Shown here piece after piece: positions 1-8,283 of a stretch of DNA of 64,000 nt. Position 1 is the stretch's first letter; every line of letters starts with the position of its first letter. The position numbers and the translations under genes were made by a program. This stretch comes from Collinsella sp. (lineage in GTDB: Bacteria > Actinomycetota > Coriobacteriia > Coriobacteriales > Coriobacteriaceae), in NCBI GenBank assembly GCA_018376905.1, contig JAHAAK010000001.1, positions 35,208 through 99,207 of the forward strand, in the 5' to 3' direction. The notes under the pieces are model-generated. The model saw only the letters and a program-made list of their open reading frames with translations. It did no database searches and was not told the DNA's origin.

Positions 1-1260
1 CTCCTTGTTGCGCTGCTTGCGATCGCGCTGGCGGTTGCGACGGTCGTTGTTGCGGTCGTCCTTGCGCTCGTTGCGCTCGTCGTTGCGCTTGTGCTGGCGA
101 CGGTTGGGGCGAGCGTTGTCATCGGCCTCAGCGGGCGCGGCGTCATCGGTTGCGGCGGCGTCGGCATTGGCCTTAGCGGCGTCATTGGCCTCGGCGCCGG
201 AATCGACCTGCGCTTCGACATCAGCCTGCTGCTCGGACGCCTTGGCCTTAGCGGACTTCTTACGACCGCGCTTGGGCTTCTCGGACGCAGGCTGTTCGAC
301 GTCCTGGGGCTCGGCGGCATCAGTCGATGCATCGGCGGTCGTCTCGTCGGAATCCTCGGACGTACCCTTCTTGGCGGCCTTAGCCTTGGACGTGCGTTTA
401 ACAGCAGTGCGACGGCTGCGACCTGGACGGACGTCGGCGGGCTCGACATCGGCAGAAACGGCCTCGGAAGTCGTGGCATCCTGGACGGGTGCATCGGCAG
501 CGGTTGCAGACTCGGCGGTCGCCGCAGCATCCCGAGCGGCGACGGCTGCGGCTGCGGCCTTCTCGGCCTCGACGAAGGCCTTGGGCTTGCGACCGCGACG
601 GTGCGGGCGCAAAGCCGGATCGACAACGGGAACTTCGCTGGCCTCGACAGGCGCAGCGGGCTCAGCAGGCGATGTGCCCTCCCCTGCCGCGGAACGGACC
701 GAAGCCTCGGTGAGCTCGGGGGTTACCTGATCGGCAACCCGCTCGGCCTTAGCAGCCGTGCGACGGCGTGTGCGCGGTACCGACTTCTCGGTCGGCTGGT
801 CGGCGGCAGGGGTCTCGGGCACAGACGGGGCTGCAAGCTCGGTCAGAGCCGCGGCCTCACGCTCGGCAGCACGACGGCGGGCGCGCACCACCTGAGCCTC
901 GCTAATCTGCGCCAACGCACGTGCCTGTGCGACCTCATCGGAAATCGGCGCCGAGGAGTCAGCTGCAACGGTGCGCTTGGCGCGCGTCGTGCGCGTAGTA
1001 CGGCGCTTGGGCTTGGTGACCTCCTCGCCGTCAGCAGCAGGCTTGGTCGTGCGGCGCGTACGCTTGGGCTTTGCCGGAGCAGCCTCCTCACCAGTTGCAG
1101 GCACGGCCTTCTCAGCCGCTGCAGGCGTAGGCGTCGAAGCAGCCTTAGGCGTCTCAGGAGCCGAGGCTTGCGCGGGCGCCGCGACCTGGTCCGACGCAAC
1201 CGGTGCAGCGGGAGCGGCTTGCGTCGTCGTTATTTCGTTTTCTTGCTGTTGATCAGACAC
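1..1260 (-). CDS. rho: Probable transcription termination factor Rho, N-terminal part (runs off the window)
   Basis: A GTG start at 1260 opens 420 codons with no stop down to the window edge. An in-frame TGA lies four codons upstream of the GTG, so no earlier start is possible. The visible part is low-complexity: Ala/Pro/Thr-rich with Lys/Arg clusters, becoming Arg/Asn/Asp/Gln-rich at the left edge (for example RNNDRRNRQRDRKQRNKE). Actinobacterial Rho proteins carry a long basic, disordered insertion of this kind before the RNA-binding domain. The order argS then rho is also a known actinobacterial arrangement, and argS lies directly upstream on the same strand. The RNA-binding and ATPase domains are outside the window, so Rho is an inference. 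An RNase E/G with a basic N-terminus is the main alternative. Ribosome-binding site is weak. Confidence 0.6.
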   Translation of the reverse strand, partial: MSDQQQENEITTTQAAPAAPVASDQVAAPAQASAPETPKAASTPTPAAAEKAVPATGEEAAPAKPKRTRRTTKPAADGEEVTKPKRRTTRTTRAKRTVAADSSAPISDEVAQARALAQISEAQVVRARRRAAEREAAALTELAAPSVPETPAADQPTEKSVPRTRRRTAAKAERVADQVTPELTEASVRSAAGEGTSPAEPAAPVEASEVPVVDPALRPHRRGRKPKAFVEAEKAAAAAVAARDAAATAESATAADAPVQDATTSEAVSADVEPADVRPGRSRRTAVKRTSKAKAAKKGTSEDSDETTADASTDAAEPQDVEQPASEKPKRGRKKSAKAKASEQQADVEAQVDSGAEANDAAKANADAAATDDAAPAEADDNARPNRRQHKRNDERNERKDDRNNDRRNRQRDRKQRNKE

Positions 1261-1436
1261 AGTGTTTGCTCAACTTTCTTTTCAAGCCCTGTGATCACAT
1301 GCTCCCTGCATAAACCTTCAGGGCGGCTAAACAGTCTAGTTCCGTTCAAAACGACGGACATCATTGATCTGTATCGAGATGATTGCGTCAATTACGCAGC
1401 GTTAGTGTAACACAACCGCCACCACCTGCAACTTAG

Positions 1437-1481
1437 TCATTGAGGACGTTCTTAAACGACTATTCAAAAGGGACACTCTTT
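1437..1481. repeat. Degenerate R2-family repeat
   Basis: Contains GAGGACGTTCTTAAACGACT followed by a GGGACACTCTT word. The same words form larger arrays near 8.1, 20.9, 43.4, 50.2, 60.3 and 63.7 kb. Confidence 0.55.
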
Positions 1482-1515
1482 GGTTTAACACCCACAAATC
1501 TGACTGCCTCCGCCA

Positions 1516-1665
1516 AAACTATGGCGGTTTACTACGATGAATCGCTCAACCGCGACCACTCCGAAACTTGTTGAACTAAAACCGCAGGTAGATGCCTTGC
1601 ACTTTTTTGCGAAAAGCCGGCGTGGTTGGAATTTCTCATTTCATCGTAGTAAACCGGCATAGTTT
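1516..1665. repeat. Long-loop inverted repeat, 26-base arms
   Basis: Arms at 1516-1541 and 1640-1665 are complementary at 25 of 26 positions; both contain CGGTTTACTACGATGAA or its complement. The loop is 98 bases. There is no T-run next to either arm, so this is not a simple terminator. It lies in the leader region of the rho-like gene. Confidence 0.7.
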
Positions 1666-1709
1666 CGTATTTCCAGCAGTTCCAAATTCGTCAATACGTC
1701 GGCGTTTGC

Positions 1710-1744
1710 AAAAAGCCCGACCTCCGTGGGAGATCGGGCTTTCA
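1710..1744 (-). terminator. Rho-independent terminator of argS
   Basis: Stem 1712-1720 (AAAGCCCGA) pairs with 1734-1742, extended by a CTCC/GGAG inner stem. On the minus strand it is followed by CTTTTTG. It lies about 45 bases past the argS stop. Confidence 0.75.
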
Positions 1745-1787
1745 AGGCTTAGTTAAACCAAGTCTGTACGGTTAAATGACCCGCAGC

Positions 1788-3641
1788 TTACATCTGCTCG
1801 GGAGCGGAGACACCAACAAGGGTGAGCACCAGGGCGAGCGTCACGCGGACGGCATCGCAAGCGGCCAGACGGGCACGCGAAAGCTCGGGGTCGACGGGAC
1901 GGCCCTCGCTCGGCAGCACCTGGCAGGCAGCGTAGAAGCTGTGGAAGTCGCCGGCAAGCTCCTCGGCAAAGTGCGTCAGACGGAACGGGGCGCGGTCGCG
2001 AGCGCAGCTGGCGATGAGGTCGGTGAGCTCGTTGAGCTTACGCGAAAGGGCAAGCTCGGTCGGGTCGGTCAGCAGCGAGTAATCGACGTTCTCGCCGATG
2101 GCCTTCTCGGCGACGGCCTTCATGCCCATCTCGTCAGCCTGCTCGGGCGTAACGTCGGCGGCACGGCGCAGGATGGAGCACACGCGGGCGTGAGCATACT
2201 GCACGTAATAGACCGGGTTGGAGTTGTCGCGCTTCTTAACGGCCTCGATGTCGAAGTCGACCATCTGGTTAGAGCTCTTGGAGATGAGCGTGTAGCGAGC
2301 GGCGTCGGAGCCAACCTCGTCGACGAGCTCCTGCAGGGTCACCATGGTGCCCTTGCGCTTGGACATACGGACGGGCTTGCCGTTGCGCAGCAGGTTGACG
2401 AGCTGGCCCAGCAGAACCTCAAACTTGCCGGGGTAACCCAGAGCGTCGCAGACGCAGCGGACGCGCTCGATGTAGCCGTGGTGGTCGGCGCCCCAGATGT
2501 CGATGACGTGGTCGACGCGCTGGAACTTATCCCAGTGATAGGCAACGTCGGAGGCGAAGTAGGTGTACTCGCCGTCGGACTTGATCAGGACGCGGTCCTT
2601 GTCATCGCCCAGGTCGGTGGAGCGGAACCACAGGGCGCCGTCCTTGGTGTAGAGGTAGCCCATCTTGTCGAGCTTCTCAAAAGCGCGGTCGACGGCAGAG
2701 GTGCCGGCGGTCTCGCCCTCGGTGTCCTTCACGTACAGCGAACGCTCGGAGTACCAACGATCGAAGTCACAATTGACGGCGTGGCAGAGGTCGCGCATGT
2801 TGTCGACCATCTTCACGTAGCCGCGCTCGCGGAAGCTCTCCATGCGCTCCTGCGGATCGGCGTTGACCCACTTGTCGCCGTCGGTGCGCCAGAACTCGGC
2901 AGCCTCGTCGATGATGTAGTCGCCGCCATAGGAGTCCTTGCCAAGGGTCTCGGCAAAGTTATCCTGGTACGGATGAGTCTCGGGATGCTCGTCGTTCTCG
3001 TCGGCAACAAAGGCGTCGCGGTCGGCAATCAGCAGTTTGTGAGCCTCGTCGATATCCACGCCCTGCTTGGCGATGATGTCGGCAAGCTGCATATAGCGCG
3101 TGCTGATGGAGTTGCCGAAGGTGTTCATCTGAGAGCCGTGGTCGTTGATGTAGAACTCACGCTGGATGTCGTAACCGGCGTGGTCCATAACACGGCAGAG
3201 CGAATCGCCCAGCGCGGCCCAGCGGCCGTGGCCGATGTGCATGGGGCCGACGGGGTTGGCGGAAACGAACTCGACCTGGGTCTTCAGGCCACCACCGACG
3301 TTGGACTTAGCGAAGTCCATGCCCTTCTCGCGAGCCTCGCCAAAGATGGCATTCTTGACGGCAACGGAGAGGTAGAAGTTGATGAAGCCGGGGCCTGCGA
3401 TCTCGACCTTCTCGATCGCGGGGTCCTCGGGCATATGGGCAACGATGGCCTCGGCGATCTTGCGCGGGGCGCAATGGGCCAGCTTGGCGGACTTCAGGGC
3501 CATGGTAGAGGTCCACTCGCCATGAGAAGTGTCAGCCGGTCGCTCGATAGCGCAATCGTCAAGTTCAAATGCGGAAAGGTCGCCGGCCTCCTGGGCCGCA
3601 GCAAGCGCAGCGCGTACCAGCTCTTCAATCTTCTCGGGCAT
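1788..3641 (-). CDS. argS: Arginyl-tRNA synthetase
   Basis: Cytoplasmic class I synthetase that charges tRNA-Arg with arginine. The 617-residue length is usual for bacterial ArgRS. The HIGH motif appears as MHIGHGRWAALGDS near residue 134 and the KMSKS-type loop as VRMSKRKGTM near residue 427. The C-terminus ends in a typical DALR anticodon-binding domain (ALVLTLVGVSAPEQM). The ATG at 3641 (MPEKIEELV) is chosen because AGGAGG sits just upstream; the open frame continues further but without a ribosome-binding site. The next gene on this strand is the rho-like gene, after a terminator, so the two are probably transcribed separately. Confidence 0.96.
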   Translation of the reverse strand: MPEKIEELVRAALAAAQEAGDLSAFELDDCAIERPADTSHGEWTSTMALKSAKLAHCAPRKIAEAIVAHMPEDPAIEKVEIAGPGFINFYLSVAVKNAIFGEAREKGMDFAKSNVGGGLKTQVEFVSANPVGPMHIGHGRWAALGDSLCRVMDHAGYDIQREFYINDHGSQMNTFGNSISTRYMQLADIIAKQGVDIDEAHKLLIADRDAFVADENDEHPETHPYQDNFAETLGKDSYGGDYIIDEAAEFWRTDGDKWVNADPQERMESFRERGYVKMVDNMRDLCHAVNCDFDRWYSERSLYVKDTEGETAGTSAVDRAFEKLDKMGYLYTKDGALWFRSTDLGDDKDRVLIKSDGEYTYFASDVAYHWDKFQRVDHVIDIWGADHHGYIERVRCVCDALGYPGKFEVLLGQLVNLLRNGKPVRMSKRKGTMVTLQELVDEVGSDAARYTLISKSSNQMVDFDIEAVKKRDNSNPVYYVQYAHARVCSILRRAADVTPEQADEMGMKAVAEKAIGENVDYSLLTDPTELALSRKLNELTDLIASCARDRAPFRLTHFAEELAGDFHSFYAACQVLPSEGRPVDPELSRARLAACDAVRVTLALVLTLVGVSAPEQM

Positions 3642-3983
3642 AGATCCTCCTTGTGTTAAAGCCCCCGAGCTCTTGGTCACTCGTAGGGCAAAAGCCAGAG
3701 TTTGTAGCACTCTATCACAAGCGACGGGCACTGTCGCAGGGTAAAGCCAATCGATATTGCATATGCACAAAATTGACTACAGCTTGTATGGAGTCACTCA
3801 AAGGTGCCGGTCTGCCTGCAGATTATGCAGGCGTTGAAAATGTATAAAGGTATGAATGAGCTGCGTCTGTTATCGAATACTCTTACCTATCAGAGTTGTG
3901 TGCTTTTCCTGCATAAAGTAAGGGTTTGCGCACGTCAGCGTGTTATTCTAGACATACGTAAATTCGTATAAGTTGGAGGTAGC

Positions 3984-4469
3984 ATGTTCTCAATCGGTCA
4001 ACACGTCATTCATCCGGGCCAGGGAGTCTGCACCGTCGTCGGTTTTAGGGACGACACACCGCAGCCCATGCTGCTGCTCGAGACCAAGCAGGGACATGCG
4101 CAGACGATCCTCATGTACCCCGTGGCACAGGCCGACCGTTTGCACGCCGCCATCTCGCAGCAAGATGCCGAGCACCTGCTGAGCCACTATGACGAGCTGG
4201 AGTGCGACACCTTTACCGAGCGCAACAGCTCGCTTGAGGAGACGCACTTTAAGCAGCAGCTCAAGCTGGGCGCGCCCGAGACGGTCCGCGTGGCAAAGAC
4301 CATGATGCACCGCATTCGCCAGGCCGAGGAAGCTGATAAAAAACCCAGCTCCTACTACATGCGCGTACTCAAGGAGGCCAAACGCCGCTCCATCGAGGAG
4401 TTCGCCGTGGCCCTTGGTGTCACCGAGGAGGCCGCCGAAGCCCGCCTAGCCCAAGCCGCCCTCAACTAA
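3984..4469 (+). CDS. CarD/CdnL-like transcriptional regulator
   Basis: A 161-residue protein. Residues 1-60 match the CarD/TRCF RNA-polymerase-interaction fold: FSIGQHVIHPGQGVCTVVG, followed by a beta-rich stretch ending LMYPVAQADRL. The rest is helical with many charged residues (SYYMRVLKEAKRRSIEEF), as in the C-terminal DNA-contacting half of CarD. Family members bind the RNA polymerase beta subunit and stabilise or alter open promoter complexes, often on rRNA promoters. The ATG at 3984 follows GGAGG at the expected spacing. A TATTCT-like -10 lies about 35 bases upstream, but its -35 is poor. It reads away from argS and is followed by an R1 hairpin. Confidence 0.85.
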   Translation: MFSIGQHVIHPGQGVCTVVGFRDDTPQPMLLLETKQGHAQTILMYPVAQADRLHAAISQQDAEHLLSHYDELECDTFTERNSSLEETHFKQQLKLGAPETVRVAKTMMHRIRQAEEADKKPSSYYMRVLKEAKRRSIEEFAVALGVTEEAAEARLAQAALN

Positions 4470-4481
4470 CCCATCCGCGCC

Positions 4482-4525
4482 AAAAACCACCACAAAGGGA
4501 ACAGGCACCTTTGTGGTGGTTTTTT
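4482..4525. terminator. R1-family hairpin, likely terminator of the CarD-like gene
   Basis: Perfect inverted repeat of AAACCACCACAAAGG around GAACAGGCA, followed by a T6 run. First of about eight R1 copies in the window. Confidence 0.8.
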
Positions 4526-4586
4526 CGTTCTAGTCGTTCTAGTAGTATTCATTCTTAGCGATACCTACGAGCACAAGGAGTCTCTT

Positions 4587-5186
4587 ATGGCAGAGCCACT
4601 TACCGCCGGAATCACCCGCGACCGCGCATTCGAACTGCTCAACGAGCACAACAAGGACCCGTTCCACATCACCCATGGCGAGACGGTCGAGGGCACCATG
4701 CGCTACTTTGCGCGCGAGTTCGACCCCGAAAACGAGGAGTTCTGGGGCATCGTCGGTCTGCTGCACGACCTGGATTGGGAGGAGCATGAGGACGACCCCA
4801 TGAACCACACCATCTATGCTGCCAAGATTCTTAAGGATGAAGGTGCGTCTCCCGAGCTCATTCGCGCCATCCAGACGCACACGTCGGACTTCAATACCTC
4901 GCTGCCCAAACCCGAGCTGCAGATGGAAAAGATCCTGTTTGCCTGCGATGAGCTCACCGGCCTGATCGGCGCTGCAGTCATCATGCGCCCGAGCAAGAGC
5001 GTTATGGACTTTACGACCAAGTCGCTCAAGAAGAAGTTCAAGGACAAGCGCTTTGCCGCCGGCTGCTCGCGCGACGTGATTTCGCAGGGCGCCGAGATGT
5101 TGGGCTGGGAGCTCCCCGAGCTCTTTGACCGCACCATCGCGGCCATGCAGTCCTTCGCCCCCGACCGAGATACCTTCCAGGCCTAA
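4587..5186 (+). CDS. HD-domain hydrolase family protein
   Basis: A 199-residue soluble protein with the HD-superfamily metal signature: an early His (FHITHGETVEGTMRY), the central VGLLHDLDWEEHEDDP pair, and a later IQTHTSDF. This pattern is shared by small HDIG-type phosphohydrolases acting on nucleotides or phosphate esters; the substrate cannot be read from the sequence. The ATG at 4587 has AAGGAG eight bases upstream. It stands alone between two R1 hairpins, so it is probably monocistronic. Confidence 0.85.
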   Translation: MAEPLTAGITRDRAFELLNEHNKDPFHITHGETVEGTMRYFAREFDPENEEFWGIVGLLHDLDWEEHEDDPMNHTIYAAKILKDEGASPELIRAIQTHTSDFNTSLPKPELQMEKILFACDELTGLIGAAVIMRPSKSVMDFTTKSLKKKFKDKRFAAGCSRDVISQGAEMLGWELPELFDRTIAAMQSFAPDRDTFQA

Positions 5187-5201
5187 CCGTCAACGCCACC
5201 T

Positions 5202-5243
5202 AAAACCACCACAAAGGGGACAGGCACCTTTGTGGTGGTTTTT
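5202..5243. terminator. R1-family hairpin between convergent genes
   Basis: AAAACCACCACAAAGG and its complement around GGACAGGCA. It sits between the HD gene and the end of proA, with A/T runs on both outer sides, so it could terminate both. Confidence 0.8.
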
Positions 5244-5256
5244 GTTTGCGCGGGCG

Positions 5257-6543
5257 TTAGGGACGGACCTGGCCGGTGCCGCGGAGCTTGTATTTGTAGG
5301 TGGTGAGGGCCTCGGCGGCAAAGGGGCCACGGGCGTGGAGTTTTTGGGTCGAGATGCCGATCTCGGCGCCCAGGCCAAACTCGCCGCCGTCGGTAAAGCG
5401 CGTGCTGGCGTTGGCGTACACGGCCGAGGCATCGACCGCATCCAGGAAGCGCTCGCAAGCATCCGTGTCCTCTGCAACGATGGCCTCGGAGTGCATCGTG
5501 CCGTAGCGGTTGATGTGCGCGATGGCCTCGTCCTCGTTCGCCACGACCTTCACGCTCATCTCGAGCGCCAGATACTCGCGACCCCAGTCCTCCTCAGTCG
5601 CGGCAACGTAGTCATCGCCCTCGGCAAGCCCGGCGTCGGCGCATGCGGCGCACGTGGCCTCGTCGCCGTGAATGAGCACGCCGTGGTCATGCAGCACGGC
5701 CACGACCGCGGGCAAAAACGCATCGGCCACGGCACGGTCGACCAGCAGCGACTCGGCGGCATTGCACACGCCCACGCGCTGCGTCTTAGCGTTGACGATA
5801 ATATTGAGCGCTTTATCGAAGTCGGCGGATTCATGCACGTAGATGTGGCAGTTACCCGTGCCCGTCTCGATCACCGGAACGAGCGACTCGCGCACGCAGC
5901 GCTGGATCAGGCCCGCACCGCCACGCGGAATGAGCACATCGACGACGCCGCGGAGCTTCATGAGCTCGCCGGTGGCCTCGCGGTCGGTAGACTCGATCAT
6001 CGACACGGCCTCGCGCGGGAAGCCCTTGGCCTCGAGCGCATCGGCCAGCAGCTCAGAAATCATGGCGCACGAGTGATAGGCTAGCGAACCGCCGCGCAGA
6101 ATGCAGGCGTTGCCGGTGCGGATGCAGATGCCCGCGGCGTCGGCCGTCACGTTGGGGCGCGCCTCGTAGACCATGGCAACCAGGCCCAGCGGCACACTCA
6201 CGCGCGTAAGGTCCACGCCACTCGCAAGCACACGGTGATCGAGCACGCGGCCCACGGGATCGGGCAGCTCGGCGAGCTTCTCCAGGCCGGCGGCCATGCT
6301 CTCAACGCGCTCGGGCGTCAGCAGCAAGCGGTCGAGCAATCCGACCGAGGTGCCCGCATCACGCGCAGCGGACATATCGAGCTCGTTGGCGGCGACGATG
6401 GAGTCGACACCGTTGCGCAGTGCTGCGGCCATGGCGCGCACGGCCTCCTGGCGCTGCTCGTCGCTCGCCGTGGCAAGCGAGGCCGACGCTGCCTTGGCGG
6501 CAACGGCAAGATCGTGGACATACGTGGCTATATCGACCGACAT
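5257..6543 (-). CDS. proA: Gamma-glutamyl phosphate reductase
   Basis: Second enzyme of proline synthesis: NADPH-dependent reduction of gamma-glutamyl phosphate to glutamate semialdehyde, in the cytoplasm. The 428-residue length fits the family. The catalytic cysteine is in QRVGVCNAAESLLVD near residue 258, and the EARPNVTADAAGICIRTGN cofactor region is intact. The start at 6543 follows AGGAGAAAGG. Its partner proB lies 1.7 kb away on the same strand, separated by an oppositely oriented peptidase gene, so the two are not one operon here. Confidence 0.96.
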   Translation of the reverse strand: MSVDIATYVHDLAVAAKAASASLATASDEQRQEAVRAMAAALRNGVDSIVAANELDMSAARDAGTSVGLLDRLLLTPERVESMAAGLEKLAELPDPVGRVLDHRVLASGVDLTRVSVPLGLVAMVYEARPNVTADAAGICIRTGNACILRGGSLAYHSCAMISELLADALEAKGFPREAVSMIESTDREATGELMKLRGVVDVLIPRGGAGLIQRCVRESLVPVIETGTGNCHIYVHESADFDKALNIIVNAKTQRVGVCNAAESLLVDRAVADAFLPAVVAVLHDHGVLIHGDEATCAACADAGLAEGDDYVAATEEDWGREYLALEMSVKVVANEDEAIAHINRYGTMHSEAIVAEDTDACERFLDAVDASAVYANASTRFTDGGEFGLGAEIGISTQKLHARGPFAAEALTTYKYKLRGTGQVRP

Positions 6544-6655
6544 GGGCGGCCCTTTCTCCTAGAAGTTTGCAACCATGGTAGCCGATTTGCGCATGACCTC
6601 ACCTGCGGCGGTAGAATTGGTCAACCCGAAACACCGCAACGAACGGAAGCATCAC

Positions 6656-8074
6656 ATGGCGCTCATCACTTCGTACCACGTCCCCGGCCTGTATGTCGAG
6701 GACCACAGCATCGACGTCCCCCTTGACTGGCGCGGCCTGGAGCCGATGCTCCTGGCCGTCGGCAGCACCATGCGCCGCGGCGCTATGCCGGCACCAATCG
6801 CCGGCGCGCCCGAGAGCATCAAGCTCTTCTATCGCGTGGTTTGCGCGCCCGACCGCATCAACGACGATCTGCCGCTGCTCCTGTTTTTACAGGGCGGCCC
6901 CGGCGGCGAGAGCCCGCGTCCGTTGTCGCCCACAAGCGATGGCTGGATCGAGGAGGCCGTCAAACACTTCCGCGTGGTCCTGCCCGACCAGCGCGGCACC
7001 GGACGCAGTAGCTGCGTGGACGGACGCACGATCGCGGCCTTGGGCGAGCGCGCCGAGGCAGCCGGCGCCGATGCGGACCGCTCGCAGGCAGACTTCCTCA
7101 AGCGTCACCTCGCCAGCTCTATCGTGCGCGATTTTGAGTACCTGCGCCTGGTGGGCTTTGGCGGCAGGCCCTGGGTCACGCTCGGGCAGAGCTACGGCGG
7201 CTTTTTGACGCTGAGCTATCTGTCGCTCTTCCCCGAGGGCGTGGCGGCAAGCTTTACCTGTGGTGGCATTCCGCACGTGCCGGCGAGCGCCAGCGAGGTC
7301 TACGCGCACACCTTCCCGCGCATGGCCGCCAAGACGCAGCAGTATTACGACCGCTACCCCGCTGACGTCGAGCGCGTGGCAGCCCTGGCCGATGCGCTCG
7401 AGGCTCAGAAGCCCGTGCTGCCCGACGGCTCGCCGATGACGGTTGAGCGCCTACAGCTCATGGGCAGCGACTTTGGCATGAAGCCGAGCTTTGAGCGCAT
7501 GCATTGGATTATCGATCATGCTTTTGCTGACGGCGACGGCACGCTGAGCTGCGGTGCCTCAGTATCCGATAGCTTTTTGATGCGCGCCTTCGAGCGAACC
7601 AACACGCGCACGAATCCACTGTACTGGACGCTGCAGGAGTTCATCTACGCCGACGGCGACACCATGCCCATTCGCTGGGCCGCGGCAGAAGAGAAAGCTC
7701 ATCGTGCCGAGTTCGACACACTCGCGCGCCCGCTCATGTTTACCGGCGAGGCCATGTTCCCGTGGATGTTTGAGCAGATGCCCGAACTTAAGCCCTTCAA
7801 GCCGGCGATGGATCTGCTGATGGAAGACACCAGCTGGGACAAGATCTACGACCCGCAGCGCCTGGCCTGCAACGAGGTGCCGCTCCAGGCCGCCGTGTAT
7901 TTCGACGACATGTACGTGGATTCGGGTCTGCAGCTCAACACGCTCAGCCGCGTGGGCAACTCGCACGCCTGGGTGACCAACGAGTTCGAGCACGACGGTC
8001 TGCACGGCAGCGTGGTGTTCAAGCACCTCTTCGACGAAGCCCTCAACCGTGGAGATCTGCGCCAAATCTTCTAG
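6656..8074 (+). CDS. Alpha/beta-hydrolase, proline iminopeptidase-like (S33 family)
   Basis: A 472-residue protein. The oxyanion-hole motif is LFLQGGPGGESP near residue 78 and the nucleophile elbow GQSYGGFLTLSY near residue 179, as in S33 prolyl aminopeptidases; a C-terminal His is in GNSHAWVTNEFEHDGLHG. It has no signal peptide, so it is probably cytoplasmic, removing N-terminal proline or similar residues from peptides. The ATG at 6656 is the most likely start; an in-frame ATG 27 codons upstream would overlap the proA promoter region. It lies between proA and proB on the opposite strand, a location that suggests but does not prove a proline connection. Confidence 0.8.
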   Translation: MALITSYHVPGLYVEDHSIDVPLDWRGLEPMLLAVGSTMRRGAMPAPIAGAPESIKLFYRVVCAPDRINDDLPLLLFLQGGPGGESPRPLSPTSDGWIEEAVKHFRVVLPDQRGTGRSSCVDGRTIAALGERAEAAGADADRSQADFLKRHLASSIVRDFEYLRLVGFGGRPWVTLGQSYGGFLTLSYLSLFPEGVAASFTCGGIPHVPASASEVYAHTFPRMAAKTQQYYDRYPADVERVAALADALEAQKPVLPDGSPMTVERLQLMGSDFGMKPSFERMHWIIDHAFADGDGTLSCGASVSDSFLMRAFERTNTRTNPLYWTLQEFIYADGDTMPIRWAAAEEKAHRAEFDTLARPLMFTGEAMFPWMFEQMPELKPFKPAMDLLMEDTSWDKIYDPQRLACNEVPLQAAVYFDDMYVDSGLQLNTLSRVGNSHAWVTNEFEHDGLHGSVVFKHLFDEALNRGDLRQIF

Positions 8075-8075
8075 C

Positions 8076-8150
8076 AAAGGAGTGTCCCCAACTGCCGGCA
8101 CCAAAGGAACGTCCCCAAGTGCCACCCAAGTGCCGGTAACAGCAACATCG
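8076..8150. repeat. R2-family repeat array
   Basis: Contains AAAGGAGTGTCCCC, ACTGCCGGCACC, AAAGGAACGTCCCC and two AAGTGCC words. The same words occur at 20826, 43388, 50156, 60298 and 63700. It lies directly upstream of an R3 element. Confidence 0.75.
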
Positions 8151-8167
8151 CAGGCAGAGGACGGAAA

Positions 8168-8277
8168 GCGAAAACGCCCCTAAGCGAGCAAGGTGACGTG
8201 AAAGAGGAGGGCATTGACCTTTTGGTCATGCCCGACGATTGAACGTCAGATTGCCGCTTAGGGGCGTTTGCAGCGTC
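8168..8277 (+). repeat. R3 structured element, copy A
   Basis: An outer 15-bp stem (8172-8186 with 8255-8269, AAACGCCCCTAAGCG) encloses the conserved GGTGACGTGAAAGAGGAGGG, an apical hairpin with a TTTT loop (8209-8233), and a conserved AACGTCAGATTGCCGCTT. Internally TGACGT can pair with ACGTCA. It lies 15 bases past the proB stop on the opposite strand. Orientation is given as the strand on which the GGTGACGTGAAA word reads; the transcribed strand is unknown. Confidence 0.75.
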
Positions 8278-8283
8278 GACCCG

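Larger units (their letters stand above)
1261..1787. other. Gene-free stretch between argS and the rho-like gene
   Basis: No credible gene is seen. The stretch holds a degenerate R2-type word (1437-1481), a long-loop inverted repeat (1516-1665) and the argS terminator (1712-1742). It must also contain the promoter of the rho-like gene, but I see no clear -35/-10 pair on the minus strand. Confidence 0.6.

Noticed and set aside
91..1410. A 439-codon open frame on the plus strand
   Set aside because: Its composition (Gly/Leu/Arg-rich, no domain) is that of an antisense shadow; the minus frame from GTG 1260 fits argS-rho synteny and has the expected amino-acid pattern.
1776..3659. A 627-codon plus-strand frame
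   Set aside because: Complete antisense shadow of argS; GC-rich third positions keep it open.
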